From positions 1 to 64,000 of the forward strand of contig DVHU01000013.1 of NCBI GenBank assembly GCA_018711815.1: DNA of 64,000 nt. Reading direction: 5' to 3'. Within the stretch, counting starts at the first letter, position 1. The number at the start of each line of letters is the position of its first letter. The stretch is from Candidatus Egerieimonas intestinavium. Its GTDB lineage: Bacteria; Bacillota; Clostridia; Lachnospirales; Lachnospiraceae. The notes under the pieces are model-generated. The model ran no database searches. It worked only from the letters and a program-made list of their open reading frames with translations, and had not been told where the DNA came from. Both the position numbers and the translations under genes were made by a program. Shown here one piece after another: positions 8,350 through 15,710 of this stretch.

Positions 8350-10887
8350 TTGGACAAGAACGAGTATCAAATTAAGTTAGATCAGATAAATAAGCTGGTG
8401 GACGCCAGGGACTATAAGGGGGCCCTGGGCGTGGTGGAGACCATCGATTGGCGAAGGGTAAAAAGTGTTCGGACACTCTGCATGGTGGCGGATATCTATG
8501 AGGCCAACAAGATGCTGCGGGAGAGCAAGGAGATACTGGTTCTGGCTTATCACCGGGCGCCTATTGGCAAGATGATCCTGTACCGTCTTGTGGAGCTGTC
8601 TCTGAAAATGCGTGAATTTGACGAGGCAGTGGAATATTACACCGAATATGTTGAAAACGCGTCCAATGATAACTCCAAGTACATCCTGAAATATAAGATT
8701 TACAGAGCCAAGCATGCGCCCATCGAGGAACAGATCGAGATCCTGGAGAAATACAAGAAATGGGAATACACCGAGCGCTGGGCCTACGAGCTGGCGAAGC
8801 TCTACAGCAGGGCAGGGATGACGGATAAGTGTATCGAGGAGTGCGACGACCTGATTCTCTGGTTCAGCGAGGGCAAGTACGTGATTAAGGCCATGGAGCT
8901 GAAGATGCAGTACCAGCCCTTAAGCCCCTCTCAGCAGGAAAAGTATGACAGGCGCAACGAGCCGGTGAAGGAGCCGGCCAGCCGCTTGATTGAAAAGTTG
9001 GATGCAGCGGCGGGAAGCACCGTGAAGGCGGCGCCGGAGTTTGCCAAGGCCGGCGAGCTGACTAAGGCGGCTTCCCCGGAGGCGGCGGCCCGGACTGCGG
9101 CCGCACAGGAGCCTGCAGCGGAGAAACCGGCGGAGCCGGAGAGTCCCCAGGAGGCGCCAGGAACCGGGGAAAAGAGTCAGGAGCTCTCCGGTGACCAGGC
9201 TGCAGCGGATGCAGCGGTGCAGGTGTCCGCAGGTCTTGCGGAGGCTGTGCGGGCGGCTATGGAGAGCCGGGGCCTCAGCGAGGCAGCGGCAGCGCTGGAG
9301 CCCCAGGAGAAACCGGCGGAGACAGATCCGGCAGAGAATCTGCGCAATCCCCAGGATTTGAAAGAACGCTTTTCCGAGAGCTTCAAGGATGTGCTCACCA
9401 GGATCCGCCCGGAGGTACCTGTGGCACCGGCAGCGGTTCAGCCGGAGACTGAAGCGGCGGCAGCGCTGGAGATGGAGGAATTTGCTCCTGCAGAGGAGTT
9501 AAAGGAGATTCAGAGGCAGGAGCAGGCGCCGGAGGCAAAGGCAGATCAGGCTCCGGCACAGGAAGAGAAGCGGCCCATGAACGAGGCGGATGTGGATGCG
9601 CTTCTGGCGGAGATGGCCAGCAGCATGGCTGCGGAGATCGCAGCCGGGGAATTCTCCCAGGCCGCGGATGGCGAGGAGAAGGCTGAAGAGCCGGTTAAAC
9701 CCCTTGAGACCGAAGGGGAGAATACTCCCGTCCTTAAGCCAGAAGCGGAGGAGGTTCCCGCCCTTGAGCCAGAAGCGGAGGAGGTTCCCGTCCTTGAGCC
9801 GGATACGGCAGAGCTCCCTGTGATTGAGGAGGTCCCGCAGATCACCGAGGAATTGCCGGTGAAGGAGCTGGAGGAGGAGGTTCTGGACCAGGAGGTTGTT
9901 CTGGAAAATGCCATTATCTCCCAGACCATGGCCTCTGTGCAGGAGGGGCCAAAGACCCAGGAAATGACTCAGGAGAAGCAGGAGGAAGAGAGCGCTCCCG
10001 CGGATGCCACCATCCAGATACCTTCCCTGAAGGAGCTGAAGGAGAGGCCGGGAGATCCCCGGATGGAGCAGGAGGAGAGAGAGCTGGAGCAGCTGATTCC
10101 CCAGCAGCCTAAGACCAGAACCTTGGATAAGGGCGCTAAGCCGGAGAAGATGACGGAAGAGCAGAAGAAGCTGTTCACCTACTTTGTGAAGGTTCCGGGA
10201 ATGGACCAGCAGATCCTTGAGGCCATCCATAACTCTTACATCAACACCGGAGATAAGACCTCCAACGCAGGAAACATCGCCATCATGGGACGGCCGGGAA
10301 CAGGTAAGACCCGTCTGTCAGACGCCATGGTAAAGGCTCTCTGCCAGGAGCTGGGCTTAAAGGCAGCTAAGTTCGCCAGCCTGGAGGCGGCAGATCTGAA
10401 CCTGGGGGACCCGGTGCAGATCGTGGGGAATATGGCCGGAGGCTTCCTGTTGATCGAGAAAGCGGGTCACCTGACGGACGACGCAGTGGAGAAGCTCTCC
10501 AGAGCCATGGAGTTCCGTACAGACAGCATGATCCTCATCGTCGAGGATGAGAAGCGGAATCTGCAGAAGCTTTTCGCCAACTACCCGGAGTTTGCCCGGA
10601 AGTTTACCAGCACCATATCCATCCCTGTGTTTACCAACGATGAGCTGGTGACCTTCGCCAGAACCTACTCCAAGGAGATGGGCTACAAGATAGACGATAT
10701 GGCGGTTCTGGCCCTGTATACCCTCATTGGCGACAACCAGGACGAGGAGCAGCCGGTGACCATCGCGGGTGTCAAGGACATGGTGGATAAGGCCATTTCC
10801 AGGGCATCCCGGAAAAAGATTACCCGTCGGAAGCGGGTGGATGAGAATAACAGGATTCTTCTGTACGAGAAGGATTTTGACTATTAA
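8350..10887 (+). CDS. TPR / acidic linker / AAA-domain protein of unknown role
   Basis: About 845 residues in three parts: an N-terminal helical TPR-like region (roughly 1-200), a long low-complexity linker rich in Ala, Glu, Pro and Gln (about 200-600), and a C-terminal AAA domain resembling CbxX/CfxQ ATPases. Walker A is intact (GRPGTGKTR), but the Walker B position reads FLLIEKAGHL, lacking the usual Asp-Glu pair, so ATP hydrolysis may be weak or absent. I prefer the TTG at 8350, with GAGGTGAG 6 bp upstream, over the GTG at 8341, which would overlap that site. rsmA follows after 16 bp and is probably co-transcribed. A scaffold or assembly role is a guess from the architecture. Confidence 0.75.
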   Translation: MDKNEYQIKLDQINKLVDARDYKGALGVVETIDWRRVKSVRTLCMVADIYEANKMLRESKEILVLAYHRAPIGKMILYRLVELSLKMREFDEAVEYYTEYVENASNDNSKYILKYKIYRAKHAPIEEQIEILEKYKKWEYTERWAYELAKLYSRAGMTDKCIEECDDLILWFSEGKYVIKAMELKMQYQPLSPSQQEKYDRRNEPVKEPASRLIEKLDAAAGSTVKAAPEFAKAGELTKAASPEAAARTAAAQEPAAEKPAEPESPQEAPGTGEKSQELSGDQAAADAAVQVSAGLAEAVRAAMESRGLSEAAAALEPQEKPAETDPAENLRNPQDLKERFSESFKDVLTRIRPEVPVAPAAVQPETEAAAALEMEEFAPAEELKEIQRQEQAPEAKADQAPAQEEKRPMNEADVDALLAEMASSMAAEIAAGEFSQAADGEEKAEEPVKPLETEGENTPVLKPEAEEVPALEPEAEEVPVLEPDTAELPVIEEVPQITEELPVKELEEEVLDQEVVLENAIISQTMASVQEGPKTQEMTQEKQEEESAPADATIQIPSLKELKERPGDPRMEQEERELEQLIPQQPKTRTLDKGAKPEKMTEEQKKLFTYFVKVPGMDQQILEAIHNSYINTGDKTSNAGNIAIMGRPGTGKTRLSDAMVKALCQELGLKAAKFASLEAADLNLGDPVQIVGNMAGGFLLIEKAGHLTDDAVEKLSRAMEFRTDSMILIVEDEKRNLQKLFANYPEFARKFTSTISIPVFTNDELVTFARTYSKEMGYKIDDMAVLALYTLIGDNQDEEQPVTIAGVKDMVDKAISRASRKKITRRKRVDENNRILLYEKDFDY
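9727..9816 (+). repeat. In-frame 30-bp tandem repeat in the acidic linker
   Basis: Three 30-bp units encode a 10-residue motif of the form VPVLEPEAEE. The first two copies are nearly identical and the third has diverged. This is replication-slippage-prone sequence inside the linker of the TPR-AAA protein. Confidence 0.85.
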
Positions 10888-10903
10888 ATTGAAGGTGGAC
10901 AGG

Positions 10904-11782
10904 ATGCAGGAGAGACAGAAACCCTTCCTGGGAAATCCCCGGGAGACCATAGCTGTGCTGAATAAGTACCAGTTCACCTTCCAAAAAAAGTTTGGACAGA
11001 ACTTCCTCATCGACTGCCACGTGCTGGATAAGATTATCGCGGCGGCGGAGATTACATCGGAGGATTTTGTGGTGGAGATCGGGCCGGGAATCGGCACCAT
11101 GACCCAGTATCTGGCCTGTGCGGCCAGGGAGGTCTGCGCGGTGGAGATTGACCGGTCCCTGATCCCCATTCTGCAGGATACCCTGGGCGGATACGACAAT
11201 GTAACCGTGATCAATGAGGATATCCTGAAGGTGGATCTGGCGGCTTTAGCCAGAGAGAAAAACCAGGGAAGGCCCATCAAAGTGGTGGCAAACCTTCCCT
11301 ATTATATTACTACTCCCATTATCATGGGACTTTTTGAAAAGCATGTGCCGGTATCCTCCATCACGGTGATGGTGCAGAAGGAGGTGGCCATGCGGATGCA
11401 GACTGGACCCGGGAGCAAGGACTACGGAGCCCTTTCCCTGGCGGTTCAGTATTATGCCCAGCCGTACCTGGTGGCCAATGTTCCGCCCAACTGCTTTATG
11501 CCCAGGCCTAAGGTGGGAAGCGCGGTGATCCGCCTGACCCTTCACCGGGAGCCGCCGGTGCAGGTGAAGGATGAGGAGCTGATGTTCCGGCTGATCCGGG
11601 CCTCCTTTAATCAGAGAAGGAAGACCTTGCTGAACGGTCTGCGGGGAGACGCCCAGCTGGATTTCACCAAGGAAGAGATTGAGGCGGCCATAGACAGCTG
11701 CGGTTTTGCTCCGGCAGTGCGGGGAGAGAGCTTAAGGCTGGAGGATTTCGCTCGATTGAGCGACGCGCTGATGAGAGAATAG
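10904..11782 (+). CDS. rsmA: 16S rRNA dimethyladenosine transferase
   Basis: A 292-residue KsgA/RsmA enzyme that dimethylates the two adjacent adenosines in the 3'-terminal helix of 16S rRNA during 30S maturation. Visible motifs: QKKFGQNFLID at the N-terminus, the SAM-binding loop VEIGPGIGTMT, the acidic residue in AVEID, and the catalytic NLPYYITTP. The C-terminal FNQRRKTLLNGL is typical. I chose the ATG at 10904, with AAGGTGG 5 bp upstream; longer in-frame versions run back into the preceding gene. It lies 16 bp downstream of the TPR-AAA gene and ends at a terminator. Confidence 0.97.
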   Translation: MQERQKPFLGNPRETIAVLNKYQFTFQKKFGQNFLIDCHVLDKIIAAAEITSEDFVVEIGPGIGTMTQYLACAAREVCAVEIDRSLIPILQDTLGGYDNVTVINEDILKVDLAALAREKNQGRPIKVVANLPYYITTPIIMGLFEKHVPVSSITVMVQKEVAMRMQTGPGSKDYGALSLAVQYYAQPYLVANVPPNCFMPRPKVGSAVIRLTLHREPPVQVKDEELMFRLIRASFNQRRKTLLNGLRGDAQLDFTKEEIEAAIDSCGFAPAVRGESLRLEDFARLSDALMRE

Positions 11783-11825
11783 AATAGGAGTTGGCGGAGG
11801 AAAAGAAATTATTTTTTTGCCAACG

Positions 11826-11857
11826 AAAAAGCCAGCCTGGGGTAGGGCTGGCTTTTT
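11826..11857 (+). terminator. Terminator after rsmA
   Basis: AAAAAGCCAGCC pairs with GGCTGGCTTTTT across a short loop; the 3' arm supplies the T-run. Confidence 0.9.
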
Positions 11858-11870
11858 AAAAAGGAAGGAG

Positions 11871-11976
11871 ACCGGCTAGCGCCGGCACATATGAAAAAGA
11901 AAGTTTCCGGAGATCAAAGTCTCCGGGGGTGCCGTGCCAGGCACGGCGTATAAAATAATGGTTGAATTATTTTATA
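11871..11976. other. Cluster of consecutive palindromes downstream of rsmA
   Basis: Four inverted repeats in about 100 bp: GCCGG-type pairing at 11871-11886, CCGGAGA-TCAAAG-TCTCCGG (11907-11926), GCCGTGCC-A-GGCACGGC (11931-11947) and TATAAAATAAT-GGTTGA-ATTATTTTATA (11949-11976). The last two are perfect and abut. They lie past a good terminator, so they are unlikely to be needed for rsmA termination. The gene-free stretch 11783-12295 also holds the Pho-like box at 12143; I see no convincing gene in it. Confidence 0.6.
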
Positions 11977-12142
11977 GGTCTAGTATAAGAAGAAAATGTG
12001 TGGAATTCGTGATTACTTTGTGAAAAAAAAATGAAGAAAAAAGAAAAACTTTTTGAACATGGGGATGTGGATCCGGCAGATCAAGGAGAGATTGGCTATA
12101 TTAGATAAAAAACAGATAAAAATATTTGGATAATTGTGCATA

Positions 12143-12196
12143 TTCACATTAAATTCACGGCACATTCACACTATGTTCATATATAGGTGCTATCCT
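12143..12196 (+). promoter_or_regulatory. PhoP-box-like direct repeat array with a downstream -10
   Basis: Four hexamers, TTCACA (12143), TTCACG (12154), TTCACA (12165) and TTCATA (12176), are each separated by exactly 5 bp, an 11-bp period. A -10-like TATCCT lies at 12191-12196, 9 bp after the last repeat. Firmicute PhoP binds direct TT(A/C/T)A(C/T)A repeats spaced by about 5 bp, placed where the -35 would be. No protein gene follows on the plus strand before 13656, and the next gene on the minus strand points towards the box. Confidence 0.6.
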
Positions 12197-12202
12197 TAAA
12201 AC

Positions 12203-12286
12203 AGTTCAAAAAAGGCCCTTTGTAATGAGAAATCATTACAAGCATAAATTTTTTCATAATAATGCCCCGGTGTAGCGACCGGGGCA
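12203..12286 (+). ncRNA. Candidate short transcript from the Pho-like promoter
   Basis: If the box at 12143 is a promoter, the transcript would start near 12203. It would contain a perfect hairpin TTGTAATGA-GAAA-TCATTACAA followed within a few bases by TTTTTT, and then the stem at 12263-12286. It also holds a possible 16-codon ORF (12225-12275, beginning MRNHYKHK) preceded by AAAGG at a long spacing. Small RNA, small protein or promoter relic are all possible. Confidence 0.3.
12263..12286 (-). terminator. Terminator of the alarmone synthetase-cobO operon
   Basis: TGCCCCGGT / ACCGGGGCA form a perfect 9-bp stem around a 6-base loop, just past the stop codon of the minus-strand gene. On that strand the stem is followed by an A/T-rich tail rather than a clean T-run. 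It could also stop plus-strand transcripts. Confidence 0.65.
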
Positions 12287-12295
12287 CTCCTCATG

Positions 12296-12970
12296 TTATG
12301 GGGTTCTTTTTTCGCCGTTTTCCATATGGGCTTCCAGATTCAGGATGGCATTGTTGAGACTCAGCATGCGCTCATCCAGTTTGGCTACAATTCGGGCGCA
12401 TTCCCGGAGCTCATGGCTGATGTAGGCGGGAGCCATCCCCTCGAATTTGTAATAAATTTTGTGCTCTAGACTGGCCCAGAAATCCTGAGCTACCGTCCGT
12501 ATCTGCACTTCTACCTTGGTATCCACCACCGTGTCGGAGAGAAAGATGGGAACAGTCACCAGCATGTGATAGCTCTGGTAGCCGCTCTCCTTGGGATTTT
12601 TCATATAATCCTTCAGAGAGAGCACCTGGATATCGGTCTGCTTGGCAATCATATCCGCGATCCGGTAGATGTCGGAGGTGAAGGAGCAGGTAATGCGGAT
12701 TCCCGCAATATCGTTGACGTACTTCACCATATTTTCCAGGGTAGATTCATAGCCGTTTTTCTTTAGTTTTTTTACAATACTCTCCGCCGTCTTAAGCCTG
12801 GACTTAATGTGCTCGATGGGGTTGTAGCGGTGGATGTGCAGAAACTCGTCGTTGAGAATTTCTATCTTCGTCCCCACCTCCTTCAGGGCGGCATTGTACA
12901 GGAACATCAAGGTTTCCCAGCCGTCCACATTTTCCAGAATTTCCATAGGAAAAGTATCTTGTTGCTTCAT
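12296..12970 (-). CDS. Small alarmone synthetase, RelA/SpoT synthetase-domain protein
   Basis: A 224-residue single-domain (p)ppGpp synthetase of the RelQ/RelP type: a RelA_SpoT domain with no hydrolase, TGS or ACT domains. Conserved segments are DIAGIRI, YMKNPKESGYQSYHMLV (substrate binding) and VEVQIRTVAQDFWASLEHKI (the ExQIRT catalytic motif). The C-terminal helices are of the kind that support tetramer assembly in small synthetases. It would make alarmones from ATP and GDP/GTP independently of the ribosome. It follows cobO by 21 bp on the same strand and is likely co-transcribed. RelQ and RelP cannot be separated by eye. Confidence 0.9.
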   Translation of the reverse strand: MKQQDTFPMEILENVDGWETLMFLYNAALKEVGTKIEILNDEFLHIHRYNPIEHIKSRLKTAESIVKKLKKNGYESTLENMVKYVNDIAGIRITCSFTSDIYRIADMIAKQTDIQVLSLKDYMKNPKESGYQSYHMLVTVPIFLSDTVVDTKVEVQIRTVAQDFWASLEHKIYYKFEGMAPAYISHELRECARIVAKLDERMLSLNNAILNLEAHMENGEKRTP

Positions 12971-12991
12971 GATGGTACCTCTTTATTATGT

Positions 12992-13522
12992 CTAACGTTC
13001 AATTCCCCGCCGAGCAGGAACTCCCTGATCAAAGGGGTGTTTAAGCTTTCGTATCTCGGAGACGTAGTCTGCCAGCTCCATCAGCTGCGGACTGGGTCCC
13101 TGGCCGGTTAAAATCACCTCCAGCTGCTCCGGCTTTTTCCCAAGCCAGTCCAGCAGCAGTTCCTCGGAAAAGAGGCCGGCCCGGATGGTGTAGATAATCT
13201 CGTCCAGAAAGAGCACCTGGTAACCCTCCCGGGAAGCCTTCTCAGTCACCAGAGAAAATTGTGATTCATAGTAGCCTCTGCGCTGCGCCTTCTCGGAGTC
13301 GGTCATCTGGAAGCTGAATTTTTCCTGGGGAAGGCCGTCCACAAAGGTGATACCTGGGATCTGTTCCAGGACCGCCCGCTCGCAGGTGGTATTATCCTTC
13401 ATAAACTGGTAGACCAGCACCTTCAGGCCGCTTCCCGCCGCCCGGGCGCAGAGCCCCATGCCCGTGGTGGTCTTTCCTTTTCCGTCTCCGCAGTAAATGT
13501 GAATATATCCGGTCTGTTTCAT
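12992..13522 (-). CDS. cobO: Cob(I)yrinic acid a,c-diamide adenosyltransferase
   Basis: A 176-residue CobO/BtuR-type corrinoid adenosyltransferase, which transfers the adenosyl group of ATP to cobalt. The P-loop reads GDGKGKTTTGMG near the N-terminus, followed by RAAGSGLKVLVYQFMK, and a Walker B-like LFLDEI precedes the C-terminal SEIRKLKHPFDQGVPARRGIER. No other cobalamin gene is nearby, so it may serve salvage. It is transcribed divergently from moxR and upstream of the alarmone synthetase gene. Confidence 0.95.
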   Translation of the reverse strand: MKQTGYIHIYCGDGKGKTTTGMGLCARAAGSGLKVLVYQFMKDNTTCERAVLEQIPGITFVDGLPQEKFSFQMTDSEKAQRRGYYESQFSLVTEKASREGYQVLFLDEIIYTIRAGLFSEELLLDWLGKKPEQLEVILTGQGPSPQLMELADYVSEIRKLKHPFDQGVPARRGIER

Positions 13523-13588
13523 TGGCTGCCTCCTGTGGATTCGTTTCCTCTAGCATACCACATTCTCTGCCGGGAAAAAAGGTGAAAA

Positions 13589-13617
13589 TTGCAAGACGGG
13601 GCCATCTGTTGTATAAT
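13589..13617 (+). promoter_or_regulatory. Promoter of the moxR operon
   Basis: TTGCAA (13589-13594), 17-bp spacer, TATAAT (13612-13617). Confidence 0.8.
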
Positions 13618-13655
13618 GGAGGACAACTAAGAGGGAAAGATAAGGGGGTTCTTTT

Positions 13656-14612
13656 ATGAAAGGACAGATGGATAATCAGGCGCTTAAGGTCATCGGGGAA
13701 GTGAAGAAGGCCGTCATCGGAAAGGACGACTGTATCGTGAAGGTGATGACTGCTATCCTGGCTGGAGGCCATATTCTCCTGGAGGATATTCCCGGGGTGG
13801 GGAAGACCACCATGGCTCTGGCGTTTTCCAAGGCCATGGCCCTAAAGGAGAGCAGAATCCAGTTTACGCCGGACGTGCTGCCGGCAGATATCACCGGCTT
13901 TTCTATGTACAAGAAGGAAAAGGGGGCCTTCGAGTACCAGCCGGGGGCGGTAATGTGCAATATTCTTCTGGCGGACGAGATTAACCGGACCTCTCCGAAA
14001 ACCCAGTCCGCCCTGCTGCAGGTGATGGAGGAGAAAAAGGTCACTGTGGACGGGGTTACCCGGCCGGTACCGGAGCCCTTCGTGGTGATTGCCACCCAGA
14101 ACCCGGTGGGCAGCGCCGGAACCCAGCTGCTGCCGGAGTCCCAGCTGGATCGCTTTATGGTCTGCATGACTATGGGCTATCCCGATATGAAATATGAGCT
14201 GGAGATTGTCAAGGGCAAGAGCAGCGGAGCCTCTGTGGAGGATGTGCGGCCGGTGATCTGCGGGGCGGATCTGCTGAATATGCAGGCCCGGGTGGAGGAG
14301 ATCTACATTCACGACGCCATCTATCAGTATATGGGCGAGCTGGTTCAGGCCACCCGGGCGCACGCCATGATCGAGCTGGGGGTGAGCCCCCGGGGAACCA
14401 TCGCGGTGGCTCGGATGGTCAAGGCGCTGGCTTATCTCCGGGGACGAAATTATGCCCTGCCGGAGGATGTGACGGATATTTTTATTGATGTGACGGCTCA
14501 CAGGATTCGCTTGAATTCCAAAGCCCGGGTGAATCACGTGACGGCCCGGGCGGTGTTGGAGGAGATTCTGGAGAGGATTCCCAGACCCTCCGTGCGCAGA
14601 AAACAGGGGTAG
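13656..14612 (+). CDS. MoxR-family AAA+ ATPase
   Basis: A 318-residue AAA+ protein. Walker A is GVGKTT (near residue 47), Walker B is LLADEINR, and the family segments QFTPDVLPADITGF and ATQNPVGSAGTQLLPESQLDRF are present. MoxR ATPases act as chaperones for partner proteins. As usual, the gene is followed at once by a DUF58 protein (4-bp gap) and then a membrane transglutaminase. The start has an AAGGGGG-type site upstream and a consensus promoter at 13589. The client process in Clostridia is not established; an envelope role is inferred from the neighbours. Confidence 0.92.
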   Translation: MKGQMDNQALKVIGEVKKAVIGKDDCIVKVMTAILAGGHILLEDIPGVGKTTMALAFSKAMALKESRIQFTPDVLPADITGFSMYKKEKGAFEYQPGAVMCNILLADEINRTSPKTQSALLQVMEEKKVTVDGVTRPVPEPFVVIATQNPVGSAGTQLLPESQLDRFMVCMTMGYPDMKYELEIVKGKSSGASVEDVRPVICGADLLNMQARVEEIYIHDAIYQYMGELVQATRAHAMIELGVSPRGTIAVARMVKALAYLRGRNYALPEDVTDIFIDVTAHRIRLNSKARVNHVTARAVLEEILERIPRPSVRRKQG

Positions 14613-14615
14613 CCT

Positions 14616-15710
14616 ATGAAAAATCTCTTTTGCTATCTGGCGGCGGTGCTGGCTACCGCCTATTTTGCCATCATGTATCAGAATACGGTTCTGGTGGTAT
14701 TTCTTATCGGGGAGGTTCTTCTGGTGCCGGTGCTGCTTTTCCTTCTGGCGCTGATGGTCCGGGGGCTCAGGCTGACCCTGAGAATCCCCATACCCGTTTC
14801 CGAGGCTGGTTCTCCGGTGGAGGCGGAGATCCTGGTGGAGAACCGCTCCTGGCTGCCGGTGCTGGGAATTGATGTGTGGATTCAGTATCAAAATCTGTTC
14901 CTGGAGGAGCGGGCTGTGGTAAAACTCACCGGGGGCGTGGACGCCGGAGCCCGGGCAAAATTTGTCTGCCGGGTGGAGAGCGGTATCTGCGGATGCCTGG
15001 AATTTACGGTGAAAAAGGTGCGGGTGTACGACTACCTTCGGCTGTTTTCCCTGCCAAAAAGGGCGGGAGCCCGGGAGCAGGCGGTGGTGCTGCCGCGAAC
15101 CTATGATACCCTGGCTCAGCTCTCTTTAAAGACCAGAGAATTCCTGGGGGACAGCGAGGAGTACGATCAGAGCCGGGGCGGGGACGACCCCTCGGAGGTT
15201 TTTCAGCTGCGGGAGTACCGGCCCGGGGATCGGATCCAGCAGATTCACTGGAAGCTGAGCGCGGCTTCGGAGGATCTGGTGGTGAAGGAGTTTGGGCGGC
15301 CGGTGGGCTGCCCGGTGATTTTGTTTTTGGATTTTTCCGGGACGGTGGTGGAGCCCCTGTGGATGAAGGGCTTTCCGGAGCTCGCCTGCGCCCTGTCCCG
15401 GGCTTTGGTAGAGGCGGAATGTCTCCACTATGTGGTCTGGTATGAGCCCGAGGCCGGAGGGATGTTCAGGCAGCGGGTGGCGGAATACGAGGATGTGTAC
15501 CGGTGGCTGCAGCGATTCCTGCGGCGGCGGCCCTACGGGGAAAATATTGATCTGCCGGAGCTCTACCGGCAGAGCTATCCCGGGGAGACTTACGAGACAG
15601 AGCTGCGGGTGACGCTGGACCGGAAGGTCTACCGCCAGGGGGAGCTGTGCGGGCAGTTTTCCGCGGAACAGATGAAAGAAGCGCTGGAACAATGGGAGGT
15701 CCTGGTGTAA
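14616..15710 (+). CDS. DUF58-domain membrane protein
   Basis: A 364-residue protein with two hydrophobic segments at the N-terminus (about residues 5-45), a beta-rich middle region, and a DUF58 domain whose signature appears as PSEVFQLREYRPGDRIQQIHWKLSA split across VFQLREYRPGD and IHWKLSA. It is the standard partner of MoxR ATPases and TgpA-like transglutaminases. It starts 4 bp after moxR, and its stop codon directly abuts the next start codon (TAA-ATG), so translation is coupled. The molecular function of DUF58 proteins remains unclear. Confidence 0.9.
   Translation: MKNLFCYLAAVLATAYFAIMYQNTVLVVFLIGEVLLVPVLLFLLALMVRGLRLTLRIPIPVSEAGSPVEAEILVENRSWLPVLGIDVWIQYQNLFLEERAVVKLTGGVDAGARAKFVCRVESGICGCLEFTVKKVRVYDYLRLFSLPKRAGAREQAVVLPRTYDTLAQLSLKTREFLGDSEEYDQSRGGDDPSEVFQLREYRPGDRIQQIHWKLSAASEDLVVKEFGRPVGCPVILFLDFSGTVVEPLWMKGFPELACALSRALVEAECLHYVVWYEPEAGGMFRQRVAEYEDVYRWLQRFLRRRPYGENIDLPELYRQSYPGETYETELRVTLDRKVYRQGELCGQFSAEQMKEALEQWEVLV

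Noticed and set aside
12031..12108. A 25-codon ORF beginning MKKKEKLFEHGD upstream of the Pho-like box
   Set aside because: It has no ribosome site and no promoter at a sensible distance. It may be a relic, but nothing supports translation.
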